Source: Streptomyces sp. CG 926 (lineage in GTDB: Bacteria > Actinomycetota > Actinomycetes > Streptomycetales > Streptomycetaceae). From it: a stretch of DNA of 64,000 nt. The first letter of the stretch is position 1. Each line of letters opens with the position of its first letter. The notes under the pieces were generated by a model that saw only the letters and a list, made by a program, of their open reading frames with translations, did no database searches and was not told where the DNA came from. Shown here piece by piece: positions 8,483-16,051 of this stretch. Made by a program: the position numbers and the translations under genes. Where the stretch lies: the NCBI RefSeq assembly GCF_003148825.1, contig NZ_QGGZ01000019.1:1-64000 (forward strand), in the 5' to 3' direction.

Positions 8483-9498
8483 CCGGCGGTCAGCCGCTCG
8501 CGTTCCACCGCTTCGTACAGGGCGCGGATGTTGGAGCTGCCGAAGCCGCGCGATCCCTGGCGCTGGATCAGTTCGTAGAAGAGGGTGTTGCGTTCGTGCG
8601 GGGAGCGGCTGAACAGCTGCAGCAGGTGTCCCCATTCGTCGCGGTCGGCGAGGACCTGGGTGTCGCGGAGTTCGCCGACGATGGCCCGCAGGTCGGGGAA
8701 GCGGTCGGCGAGGACGTCGTAGTAGGCGTCGGGGGTGGTGAGGAAGTCGACGCCGCGCTGCTTGCACTCCCGTACGGCCGGGATGATGTCGTCGACGAGG
8801 AAGGCGAGGTGTTGGACGCCGGGGCCGCCGTTGCGTTCGAGGAACGCGTCGAGCTGGCCGGTGTGCTTGCCGGGGTCCGGTGCGACGAGGGTGAAGGTGA
8901 CGCCGCCGCGGGGGTTGCGGACGACGATGGAGTCCATCGCCTGGTCGCCGACGCTGACGTACTCCGAGTAGAAGCGGTCGAGGCCGAAGCCGTCCTGGTA
9001 GAAGCGCGCGTACGGGTCGAGGGTGCCGCCGGAGAGGCAGACGGCTATGTGGTCGAGGGACTGCACGCGGCCGGGCGGGTGGTGCGGTCCGTCGAGGGGG
9101 ACCCAGGTGCGGCGCGGTGGCAGCCGGTCGGCGGCGGAAGCGGGTGCGGGGACGAGGGTGTGGACGACGTCGCCGAAGCCGCTGACGACGGTGTCGCCGC
9201 GGGGGGAGGTCTCGGTCCTGGCGCCGGCGCGCAGGGCCGCGTCGCGGGTGGCGGTGACGTCGTCGCAGGTCATGGCGATGTCGGCGATGCCGTCGCCGTG
9301 TTCGTCACAGAACTTCCAGGTGGCTCGGCCGGTGGTGACGACGACCTGGACGTCGCCCTGTCGCAGCAGGATGGAACTGCGGTCGACCTCGACGGAGTCG
9401 GCGACCCGGGTGAAGCCGAGGGCGGAGACGAAGTAGTCGGTGGTCGAGCGTTTGTCCTTGGTGAACAGCTCTACGTACGCGATGTCCTGCACGACCAT
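8479..9498 (-). CDS. hmaS: 4-hydroxymandelate synthase HmaS
   Basis: A 339-residue VOC-fold Fe(II) dioxygenase converting 4-hydroxyphenylpyruvate to 4-hydroxymandelate, the committed step to Hpg. Metal ligands are His150 (SLDHIAV), His230 (VQHLAF) and Glu309 (FYELIQRQG). The C-terminal block RGFGSSNIRALYEAVERE fits the HPPD/HmaS family. HmaS rather than HPPD is favoured by coupling to hmo-hpgT and by the NRPS context. GGAGG sits 8 nt before the ATG. It is the first gene of a two-gene operon; 207 bp separate it from the CmlA-like gene upstream on the same strand. Confidence 0.93.
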   Translation of the reverse strand: MVVQDIAYVELFTKDKRSTTDYFVSALGFTRVADSVEVDRSSILLRQGDVQVVVTTGRATWKFCDEHGDGIADIAMTCDDVTATRDAALRAGARTETSPRGDTVVSGFGDVVHTLVPAPASAADRLPPRRTWVPLDGPHHPPGRVQSLDHIAVCLSGGTLDPYARFYQDGFGLDRFYSEYVSVGDQAMDSIVVRNPRGGVTFTLVAPDPGKHTGQLDAFLERNGGPGVQHLAFLVDDIIPAVRECKQRGVDFLTTPDAYYDVLADRFPDLRAIVGELRDTQVLADRDEWGHLLQLFSRSPHERNTLFYELIQRQGSRGFGSSNIRALYEAVERERLTAG

Positions 9499-9705
9499 GG
9501 AGCGGCCTCCTCAAGGCGGATGCGGTGTGACGTGTGTGTCGACGGCCGGGCGGGACACCCTGGGCTGTGCCTGGGTGCCCCGCGCCGGGCCGTGCTCGAT
9601 CGGGTTCGGTTGCGGTCGGGGTCGGATGCGCTCAGGTGGGGATGCGGTCCGGGTCGGACGGGCGTCGGGGACCGGTTCCGGCCGGGTGGGGGCCGGGCGG
9701 GCGGG

Positions 9706-11289
9706 TCACCAGCGCCACTCCTGCTGCTTGAAGAGGTGGCCGGCGGGGATGTCGCGCTCCTTGCACCAGGTCAGGAACTCCTCGATCTGCTTGATCTGGT
9801 AGGTGTCCTCCGTGTACGTGGTCGCCATGACGTGTCCGAGCCAGTCCTCCTCGCCCATCGCGTAGACGTAGGCCTCCTTGGCGCCGAGCTCGGTCATGAT
9901 CGCGGCGGCCTGCTCGGCGTTGGAGCCGGAGAGCTTGCGGGAGTTGCTCATCTTCTTGGTGACCGGGATGGTCAGCAGCGCCTGGTAGAGCCAGGTCAGC
10001 GGCGCGCCGTCGCACTCCATGCCGAGGAAGGCGATGTCGGCCCGGCCGAGGTGGTCCGTCATGTAGCGGTAGAGGGCCGGCTCGATGCCGGAGGAGTCGG
10101 CGCCGATGAAGACCTTCTTGCCGGCCAGTTCCGCCCAGTAGGTGGACTTGGCGCGGATGTCGAGGTCGCAGTGCTCGCCGAGGAACGGGGTGGCGGTGAT
10201 CTTGCCGCCGGGGAAGGGCACCTCGTCGAAGTCGTCGACCTCGATGACGGTGAAGCCCTGGTTGCGGAGCATCAGCGCCATGGAGGGGTCGGCGAGGTTG
10301 CCCCGCGAGGAGCGCGGGACGACGATGGCGCCGAGCCGGCCGCGCAGCTGCAGCAGCGTCTCCAGGACGATGTGGTCCTGGTGGCCGTGGGTGATGAGGA
10401 CGAGGTCGATGTAGTCGGGCAGGTCGTCCAGCGTGTACCGGTCCGTCTTGTCGCTGTCCGCGCTGATGAACGGGTCGGTGACGATGGCGGCCTCGGGTGT
10501 CTGCAGGACGAGGCAGGCGTGCCCGAAGTAGCGGATGCGGCCGCCGCTTTCGATGTGGCGGTCCTCGGACAGGCTCGGCTTGTCGGTGAGCAGGGTCCGC
10601 AGCTGCGCGGTCTGCGCGTCGTCCAGGCCGAGCGCGTCGCGCAGGTGCGCGAGGGTCGTGGGGTGGACGCGGCTCTTGAAGAGCTCGGCGAGGCCTTCGT
10701 GGCGGAAGGGGATCTGCAGCTCGAGGACGTCGGGCGAGGGCAGGCGCGGGGTGCTGAGGATGAACGGGCGCTCGATGCCCGTCTCCAGGGAGAGCTGCAC
10801 CGACTGGCGCTGCTCCTGGTAGACGTCGCTCTTGTAGACGACCGGCTCGAGGAAGCGCATCTGCGCCTGGTTGTCGGTGTCGTAGGCGAGCTCGACGAGG
10901 CCGGCGAGCTCGGTGGGGAGCTTCGGGTAGAGCGGGGTCAGGTCGAAGCCGGTCGCGTTGGCGCGCAGGATCTCCTGGCCGGCGGCTATGGCGTGGGCGA
11001 AGCGGAGCATGTCGGCGCGGTCGCGCTTGATGGTGGCGAGCAGGTCGCGCACCTCGTCGGCGCGCTCCTCGGGGATGTTGATGAAGTAGCCGCCGCGGAG
11101 CTCGGGGTTGTTGCTGGCCGCGACGTGGACCTGCGGGGACTGCAGGTAGGACTCGAGGAGCGGGACCTGGAGGAAGGCCAGGTTCATCGCGGCCTGGACC
11201 GGCGCGATCGTGTAGGGCCAGGCGAAGAAGCGGTCCACGAGCGGCTCAATGATCGCCTTCGACCGCAGGTACAGCTGTTCGTCAGCCAT
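9706..11289 (-). CDS. CmlA-like diiron beta-hydroxylase
   Basis: A 527-residue protein laid out like CmlA of chloramphenicol biosynthesis: an N-terminal helical/arm domain (1 to about 245) followed by a metallo-beta-lactamase fold. HGHQDH (301-306), Glu372 and Asp398 correspond in order and spacing to the recalled CmlA diiron ligands. CmlA-type enzymes use O2 to beta-hydroxylate an aminoacyl group held on an NRPS carrier protein. The target here might be an aromatic residue or Asn/Asp; it cannot be read. An ordinary MBL hydrolase is less likely because of the specific N-terminal domain and the length. GGAGGG precedes the ATG. Operator site 3 lies in its 305-bp upstream gap. Confidence 0.9.
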   Translation of the reverse strand: MADEQLYLRSKAIIEPLVDRFFAWPYTIAPVQAAMNLAFLQVPLLESYLQSPQVHVAASNNPELRGGYFINIPEERADEVRDLLATIKRDRADMLRFAHAIAAGQEILRANATGFDLTPLYPKLPTELAGLVELAYDTDNQAQMRFLEPVVYKSDVYQEQRQSVQLSLETGIERPFILSTPRLPSPDVLELQIPFRHEGLAELFKSRVHPTTLAHLRDALGLDDAQTAQLRTLLTDKPSLSEDRHIESGGRIRYFGHACLVLQTPEAAIVTDPFISADSDKTDRYTLDDLPDYIDLVLITHGHQDHIVLETLLQLRGRLGAIVVPRSSRGNLADPSMALMLRNQGFTVIEVDDFDEVPFPGGKITATPFLGEHCDLDIRAKSTYWAELAGKKVFIGADSSGIEPALYRYMTDHLGRADIAFLGMECDGAPLTWLYQALLTIPVTKKMSNSRKLSGSNAEQAAAIMTELGAKEAYVYAMGEEDWLGHVMATTYTEDTYQIKQIEEFLTWCKERDIPAGHLFKQQEWRW

Positions 11290-11544
11290 GGGTGCTTTCC
11301 CTCCAGGAGAGCCAAGGAAGAGGACCGCCTGGGGGCACGCGCATGCCCGTGACGCACAGCGGACCGTGAGAAAAGGAGAAGGAGTGCGGGGACGCCGGGT
11401 GTGTTTTCGGACGTGCCTGCCGCAGCAGAATGACCGGCGGTGCGGGTGACGATCAATACGCGCCGGGTGGTGGCGGGTTGAACAGGCGGTCGAATCGGGG
11501 GTGCGCCGGGGTACGCCGGTGTCCCCCTGTCCCCCTGGGTGGGG

Positions 11545-11578
11545 GTGTTCAACCGCGGTGGTGGTGGCGGTTGAACAC
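11545..11578. promoter_or_regulatory. StrR-type operator, site 3
   Basis: A perfect 12-bp inverted repeat, GTGTTCAACCGC-N10-GCGGTTGAACAC, lies upstream of the CmlA-like gene. Counted as 9-bp cores the spacer is 12, one base longer than sites 1 and 2. A further half site GTTGAAC is near 11477. I see no gene in the 305-bp gap 11290-11594. Confidence 0.7.
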
Positions 11579-11594
11579 CGGTGGGGGGTGGTTC

Positions 11595-12092
11595 TCAGGC
11601 CGCCACGGGTGCGGCGATGGGTGCCACGGCAGGCATGGCGACTTCGAGGTAGTCGGGTACGGCGAGGGCGACGGACAGGTCGAGGCGTCCGGCGTTGAAG
11701 TAGATCTCGTCGTGGACGAGCAGGCCGTCGTCGACGAGGAGGTCGAGTTCGCGGCTGAAGGCGAAGGGGGCGATGGAGCCGCTGACGCTGCGGGTGAGGC
11801 GTTCGGCGACGGTCCGTTCGGCGAAGTTGGCGGCGCGCCCGCCGTAGCGGGCGGCGAGGGCGGTGAGGTCGACCCGGCGGTCGCCGGGGACGACGGCCAG
11901 GACGTAGCGGCGGGAGCGTTTGCCGGTGGCCACGCGGACGACGAGGGATTTCGCGGCCTGTTCCAGGGGGTGGTCGCGCAGTGCGCTGGCGGCCTCGGTG
12001 GACCCTTCGGGTGGGTGCCGGATGATCCGGTACGCGTCGGGGCGGGCGGTCAGGAGGGCGGTGATGCGCTCGTAGGCGTCGGGTGGGTGCAC
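11595..12092 (-). CDS. YbaK/ProX-type aminoacyl-tRNA deacylase
   Basis: A 165-residue single-domain YbaK-like protein. The stretch PLEQAAKSLVVRVATG carries the conserved lysine that binds the 3-prime end of the substrate tRNA, and SVSGSIAPFAF (about 120-130) matches the GxxxGxxxPfg pocket. Such proteins hydrolyse misacylated tRNA. Within an NRPS cluster a freestanding copy may clear non-proteinogenic amino acids wrongly loaded on tRNA (inference). The start is GTG with GGAGG four bases upstream, and the C-terminus ends in an Ala/Pro-rich tail. Confidence 0.85.
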   Translation of the reverse strand: MHPPDAYERITALLTARPDAYRIIRHPPEGSTEAASALRDHPLEQAAKSLVVRVATGKRSRRYVLAVVPGDRRVDLTALAARYGGRAANFAERTVAERLTRSVSGSIAPFAFSRELDLLVDDGLLVHDEIYFNAGRLDLSVALAVPDYLEVAMPAVAPIAAPVAA

Positions 12093-12276
12093 GGTGCCTC
12101 CGCGAGGAGAGGAGCGGGAAAGGGAGGAGGGGGGTGTGCTCCTGCGGGGTGTCCGCCGGCATGCGGGGGTGCACCGCTCGTGGCGGCCGTGGCGGTCGCG
12201 GTGGTCGTCATCCTAGAAATCCGGGGGCGTGACCGGTACGTGTTCAGGCCGGGGTCCGGACGGCGGCGCCGTGCAC

Positions 12277-12324
12277 GGGCGTACGGGCGTGTGGGCGTAC
12301 GGGCGTGTGGGCGTGTGGGCGTAC
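12277..12324. repeat. Six 8-bp tandem repeats GGGCGTRY
   Basis: Six head-to-tail copies of GGGCGTAC or GGGCGTGT lie between the YbaK-like gene and the permease terminator. They are non-coding and likely replication slippage. Confidence 0.85.
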
Positions 12325-12328
12325 GGGA

Positions 12329-12359
12329 AAGCCGCTGCCGTTTCGCGTGGCAGCGGCTT
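12329..12359 (-). terminator. Terminator after the ABC permease
   Basis: Eleven perfect base pairs (12329-12339 with 12349-12359) and a 9-nt loop lie 22 bp past the permease stop, read on the minus strand with a short TTT after the stem. Confidence 0.75.
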
Positions 12360-12380
12360 CTTCGTGCGCGGGTGCGGGTG

Positions 12381-13247
12381 TCACTGGTCGCGGCGTTTGA
12401 CGGCGAAGATCGTGATCGCGGCGGCGACGACGGCCCAGACGGCGTAGACGCTCCACGCGCCCTCGGCGGACCAGGGGTAGTGCGCGGGCTTGTCGGCGAG
12501 CTGCATCAGTCGGGTCCAGGCGCTGTAGGGCAGGGTGTGGTCGATGACGGCGGAGCTGTAGCGGTCGTCGCTGACGCCCATGGGGACGAGGAGGAGCAGG
12601 GCGAAGCTGGTTCCCATGGTGGCGGCGCTGGAGCGGATGATCGTGCCGACGGCCATGCCGACGAGGGCGGCGAGGGGGGCGGCCAGGACGCAGGCGGCGA
12701 GTGCGGACAGGACGCCGGGGTCGGTCAGGGAGAGGCCGGTGTGGCGTGCGGACAGGATGGCCTGGGTCGACCAGAAGGAGCCGCCCGCGGCGAGGAGGCC
12801 GAGTCCGGTGGTGACGACGCCGACGACGACGACCTTGGCGGCCATGACGGCGCTGCGGTTGGGGACGGCGGTGAAGGTGGTGCGGATCTGGCCGGTGGTG
12901 TACTCGCCGACGACGCTCAGTGCGCCCATGGCGCTGGCGATGAGCAGCAGACACAGCAGGGCGGCGTCGGTGAAGGAGTCGAGCATGGCCCAGTTGGGGG
13001 CGAAGTCGGCCTTTTCCTGGGCGCTCCAGGCGGGCCAGTTGCTGTAGTCGTCGTAGGTGGTGAAGACGTTGAAGCCGATGATGGCGAGGGTGCCGACGGC
13101 GATGGTCCACGCGGTGGAGCGCAGCGACCACACCTTGATCCACTCGGATGCGACGAGGTCGGTGAAGCGGGCCCGGGGGGTGGGCTCGGGGTCGGGCTTG
13201 CGGGAGGTGCCGGTGGGGGTGGCGGGGGCGGTGGAGGTGAGGGTCAT
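12381..13247 (-). CDS. ABC-2 type transporter permease
   Basis: A 288-residue membrane protein with about six hydrophobic segments after a cytoplasmic N-terminus. ASEWIKVWSLRSTAW is the typical ABC-2 entry into the first helix, and EYTTGQIRTTFTAVPNR is the conserved cytoplasmic loop. It pairs with the ATPase upstream: the ATPase stop overlaps this ATG as ATGA (13244-13247). The likely role is export of the cluster product or self-protection; drug efflux in general is also possible. Confidence 0.9.
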   Translation of the reverse strand: MTLTSTAPATPTGTSRKPDPEPTPRARFTDLVASEWIKVWSLRSTAWTIAVGTLAIIGFNVFTTYDDYSNWPAWSAQEKADFAPNWAMLDSFTDAALLCLLLIASAMGALSVVGEYTTGQIRTTFTAVPNRSAVMAAKVVVVGVVTTGLGLLAAGGSFWSTQAILSARHTGLSLTDPGVLSALAACVLAAPLAALVGMAVGTIIRSSAATMGTSFALLLLVPMGVSDDRYSSAVIDHTLPYSAWTRLMQLADKPAHYPWSAEGAWSVYAVWAVVAAAITIFAVKRRDQ

Positions 13248-14155
13248 CGGGCTTCTCCTGCCACGTACTCGACGCTGTCGGCGGTCAGTTCCATGAAGGC
13301 GGACTCGAGGGATGCGTTGTTGTTGGTGAGTTCGTGGACAGGGATCATGTGGCGGAAGGCGATGTCGCCGATGTGGGGTGCGCTCATGCCGCGGACGGTG
13401 AGGGCGTCGTCGGGGTGGGTCTCGACGGTGGCGCCGGCGTCGCTGAGGAGGGGGTGCAGCGCGGCGGCCTTGGGGGTGCGGACGGTGACGCTGCGCTGGG
13501 TGCCTCGCGCGGCGAATTCCTTGAGGCTCTCGGCGGCGATGAGCCGGCCCCTGCCGACGACGACGAGGCTGTCGGCGGTGTTCTCCATCTCGGACATGAG
13601 ATGGCTGGAGACGAAGACGGTGCGTCCTTCGGCGGCGAGGCGCTGGAAGAGGCCGCGGACCCATTTGACGCCTTCGGGGTCGAGGCCGTTGAGGGGCTCG
13701 TCGAAGAGGAGGACGGGCGGGTCGCCGAGCAGTGCGGTGGCGATGCCGAGGCGTTGCTTCATGCCGAGGGAGTAGACGGCGATGCGGCGGTTGCCGGCGT
13801 CGGCGAGGCCGACCTCTTCGAGGACGTCGTCGATGCGGCGGCGGGGCAGCCGGTTGCTGACGGCAAGGGAGGCGAGGTGGGCGCGGGCGGTGCGGCCGCC
13901 GTGGACGTGGTGGGCGTCGAGCAGGGCTCCCACGTCGCGCATGCCGCGGGCGCGGTCGGTGTAGGGCCGGCCGTTGACGGTGACGGAGCCGCTGGTGGGC
14001 CGGTGCAGTCCGAGCATCATGCGCAGGGTGGTGCTCTTGCCCGCGCCGTTGGGGCCGAGGAAGCCGGTGACGTGGCCCGGTTCGACGGTGAAACTGAGGC
14101 TGTCGACCGCGGTCTTCTGTCCGTAGCGCTTGGTGAGTTCCCTTGCTTCGATCAT
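13244..14155 (-). CDS. ABC transporter ATP-binding protein
   Basis: A 303-residue ATPase. Walker A is GPNGAGKST, the signature is YSLGMKQRLG, and Walker B is VLLFDEPLNGLD, followed by the switch His in SSHLMSEMEN. The C-terminal 90 residues resemble the regulatory tail of DrrA/BcrA-like drug-export ATPases. Family similarity starts at MIEARELTKRYG, so 14155 is used; ATGs at 14164, 14161 and 14194 are in frame and none has a convincing ribosome site. It is divergent from the histidine kinase across an inverted repeat. Confidence 0.9.
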   Translation of the reverse strand: MIEARELTKRYGQKTAVDSLSFTVEPGHVTGFLGPNGAGKSTTLRMMLGLHRPTSGSVTVNGRPYTDRARGMRDVGALLDAHHVHGGRTARAHLASLAVSNRLPRRRIDDVLEEVGLADAGNRRIAVYSLGMKQRLGIATALLGDPPVLLFDEPLNGLDPEGVKWVRGLFQRLAAEGRTVFVSSHLMSEMENTADSLVVVGRGRLIAAESLKEFAARGTQRSVTVRTPKAAALHPLLSDAGATVETHPDDALTVRGMSAPHIGDIAFRHMIPVHELTNNNASLESAFMELTADSVEYVAGEAR

Positions 14156-14202
14156 GTGCTTCATCATGGCGAGGGCCGCGCGGGGCGTCATCACTCCCAG
14201 GG

Positions 14203-14227
14203 TGACACCGTTTGAACAGTGGTGTCA
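14203..14227. promoter_or_regulatory. Inverted repeat between ABC ATPase and kinase genes
   Basis: TGACACC-N11-GGTGTCA lies just upstream of the ATPase gene and about 60 bp before the kinase start. Its position suits an operator controlling one or both divergent genes. It differs from the StrR-type sites, though its spacer contains TTTGAAC. Confidence 0.55.
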
Positions 14228-14276
14228 TCCCTGGTTGTACGGCGGTGGGTCGATCCGGCGGGCGGGGCCGCGTGGT

Positions 14277-14282
14277 TACGAT
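14277..14282 (+). promoter_or_regulatory. Minus-10 box TACGAT, leaderless start
   Basis: TACGAT ends 6 nt before the kinase ATG, the spacing expected when transcription starts at the A of the ATG. No ribosome site precedes this ATG. The same arrangement occurs at 19437. Confidence 0.6.
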
Positions 14283-14288
14283 CCGTTC

Positions 14289-15515
14289 ATGTCCTTCTCG
14301 TACCGTGCTGTGTTTTGTCAGGTGCCGTCGGGTTGGTGGGCGGGTGGTCTGTGGTCGCTGGCGGCGTTGGCTCCGTTGGTGTGGTCGGGGCGGGGGGTGG
14401 GGGGTGCTGATCCCCGGCCGGTCGCCGACGCGTTGGGCGGGTTGCGGGGGCAGTTGCTGCTGGTGTTCGCGGTGCCGGCGGCGTGGGGCGGGTGTGCGGT
14501 GCTGATGCGCCGGCCGTGGGTGGGATCGGCGTTGCTGCTGGCGGGGACGGTTGCGTATGCCGGGGCGTGGGGGCTCGACGAGCTGCCGGTGCTGCAGTTC
14601 CTGGCGGTGGACGTGGCGGTCGCCCTGGTGGCGGCGGTGCGCGCGCCGCGGGTGTCGTTGCCTGTCGCGGGGGCGGCGTTGGTGGTGCTCGGTGTGTTCG
14701 CGGGGGTGAGGTGGGGCAGCGGTGTGGAGACGGGGACGGCGTCGGAGCCGTATGTCGCGCTGACGGTGGTGGTGGCGTGGCTGGCGGGCCGGTCGGTGCA
14801 CCAGTCGCGTAGGTACGAGGAGGAGGTGCGGCGGCAGTTCTCCGAGCGGGTCGCGGCGGGTGCGGTGGCCGGTGAGCGGCTGCGGATCGCGCGGGAGTTG
14901 CATGACAGCGTGGCGCACAGCATCGGGATCATCGCGTTGCAGGCGGGGGCGGCGGCGCGGGTGGTGGAGGCGCGGCCTGATGAGGCGCGTGCGGCGATGG
15001 TGGCGGTGGAGGGTGCGGGCCGTGAGGCGCTGGCGGGGCTGCGCCGGATGCTGGGGGCGCTGCGGGAGGCCGAGGGCGGGGGCGCGGCGGCGCCGTTGGA
15101 TCCGCCGGAGGGGCTGGGTGGGGTCGAGCGGCTGGCGGCGGAGGCCGGGGGTGCGGGGGTGCGGGTGGAGGTGTGCTGGGAGGGGGAGCGCCGGCCGTTG
15201 CCGCAGGAGGTGGATCTCGCGGCGTTCCGGATCGTGCAGGAGTCGGTCACGAATGTCGTCCGGCATGCGGGGACGGGTGCGTGCCGTGTGGTGATCGCCT
15301 TCGGGTCCGGTGAGCTGGGGGTCGAGGTCACGGACGGCGGGTCGGGTCCTTCGGACCGGGTGGGGGTGGGGTACGGGCTCATCGGGATGCGTGAGCGGGT
15401 GGCTTTGTTGGGTGGTGAGTTCTCGGCGGGTGGTGTGCCGTCGGGGGGCTTCCGGGTGGCGGCGACGCTGCCGGTGGGGCGGGGGTGTGGGGGGAGCGGG
15501 CCGGCGGGGGGCTAG
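14289..15515 (+). CDS. NarL-type sensor histidine kinase
   Basis: A 408-residue kinase with about four to five membrane helices (residues 15-165), a HisKA_3 dimerisation helix with His205 in RIARELHDSVAHS, and an HATPase with VTNVVRHAG and GYGLIGMRERV. It has no extracytoplasmic sensor domain, like kinases that sense the membrane or their adjacent ABC transporter. Such kinases normally sit directly before a LuxR-type regulator; here the nearest one is 4.1 kb downstream (19652), beyond a replication module. It is divergent from the ABC exporter, a common resistance-control layout. The start is probably leaderless. Confidence 0.9.
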   Translation: MSFSYRAVFCQVPSGWWAGGLWSLAALAPLVWSGRGVGGADPRPVADALGGLRGQLLLVFAVPAAWGGCAVLMRRPWVGSALLLAGTVAYAGAWGLDELPVLQFLAVDVAVALVAAVRAPRVSLPVAGAALVVLGVFAGVRWGSGVETGTASEPYVALTVVVAWLAGRSVHQSRRYEEEVRRQFSERVAAGAVAGERLRIARELHDSVAHSIGIIALQAGAAARVVEARPDEARAAMVAVEGAGREALAGLRRMLGALREAEGGGAAAPLDPPEGLGGVERLAAEAGGAGVRVEVCWEGERRPLPQEVDLAAFRIVQESVTNVVRHAGTGACRVVIAFGSGELGVEVTDGGSGPSDRVGVGYGLIGMRERVALLGGEFSAGGVPSGGFRVAATLPVGRGCGGSGPAGG

Positions 15516-15658
15516 GGCGTCCCTTCCGGATCATCCGATCGTCGGTCGATGACCCCGCCCCCTTGCGGCCGCCCTCACCACGCAGGCCCGCCTGCACCCT
15601 AGGGTCCGGGTCGAAGGCCTTTGGTGACCGGAATCCGTCGAGGTCCGAAAGAGAGGGT

Positions 15659-16051
15659 CTAGGCGGGTGGTGGTGGTGGTGTGGGGCGGTCGTGCCGGTC
15701 GCCTTCGGAGCGGGGGGTTTTGCGGCCTTTCTCGCGGGCGCTGACGGTGCGGGGGTCGACGGCTTCGGCGGGGGTGCAGTTGGTGTAGAGGCCGTCGGGG
15801 GTGGTGTCGCGGTCGTTGGGTGTGAGCCAGAAGACGCGGCGCAGGAAGGTTCCGGAGGCGCGTGAGGCCTTGGCCTGGGGGGTGAGGGTGGCGTAGCCGA
15901 TCATGCGGCCGTCGCGGTGGTAGGGCGGTTTGCCGCGGCGGGTGGGGAGCCGGTCGAGCGACTGGCGTACGTAGTCGAGGGTGTCGACGGGTTCGAGCCA
16001 GACGATGTCGTGCTCGTGGGTGAGTTCGTCGTTGGTGATCAGGGAGCTCAT
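15659..16051 (-). CDS. Hypothetical protein, third gene of replication operon
   Basis: A 130-residue polar protein with no recognised domain. It contains DYVRQSLDRLPTRRGKPPYHRDGR and ends in a charged, proline-rich tail. The ATG overlaps the helicase stop (ATGA, 16048-16051), so it is translated as part of the prim-pol/helicase operon. Possible roles are a replication accessory or DNA-binding factor; nothing in the sequence decides. Confidence 0.75.
   Translation of the reverse strand: MSSLITNDELTHEHDIVWLEPVDTLDYVRQSLDRLPTRRGKPPYHRDGRMIGYATLTPQAKASRASGTFLRRVFWLTPNDRDTTPDGLYTNCTPAEAVDPRTVSAREKGRKTPRSEGDRHDRPTPPPPPA

Noticed and set aside
5369..11352. Very long plus-strand frames (1,069 and 963 codons) opposite hmo-hpgT, hmaS and the CmlA-like gene
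   Set aside because: Compositionally biased (Gly/Val/Asp), no family resemblance, and fully antisense to genes with complete catalytic motifs.
11460..11490. A fourth StrR-type operator at GTTGAAC near 11477
   Set aside because: Only one half site is present; no partner arm at 11-12 bp.
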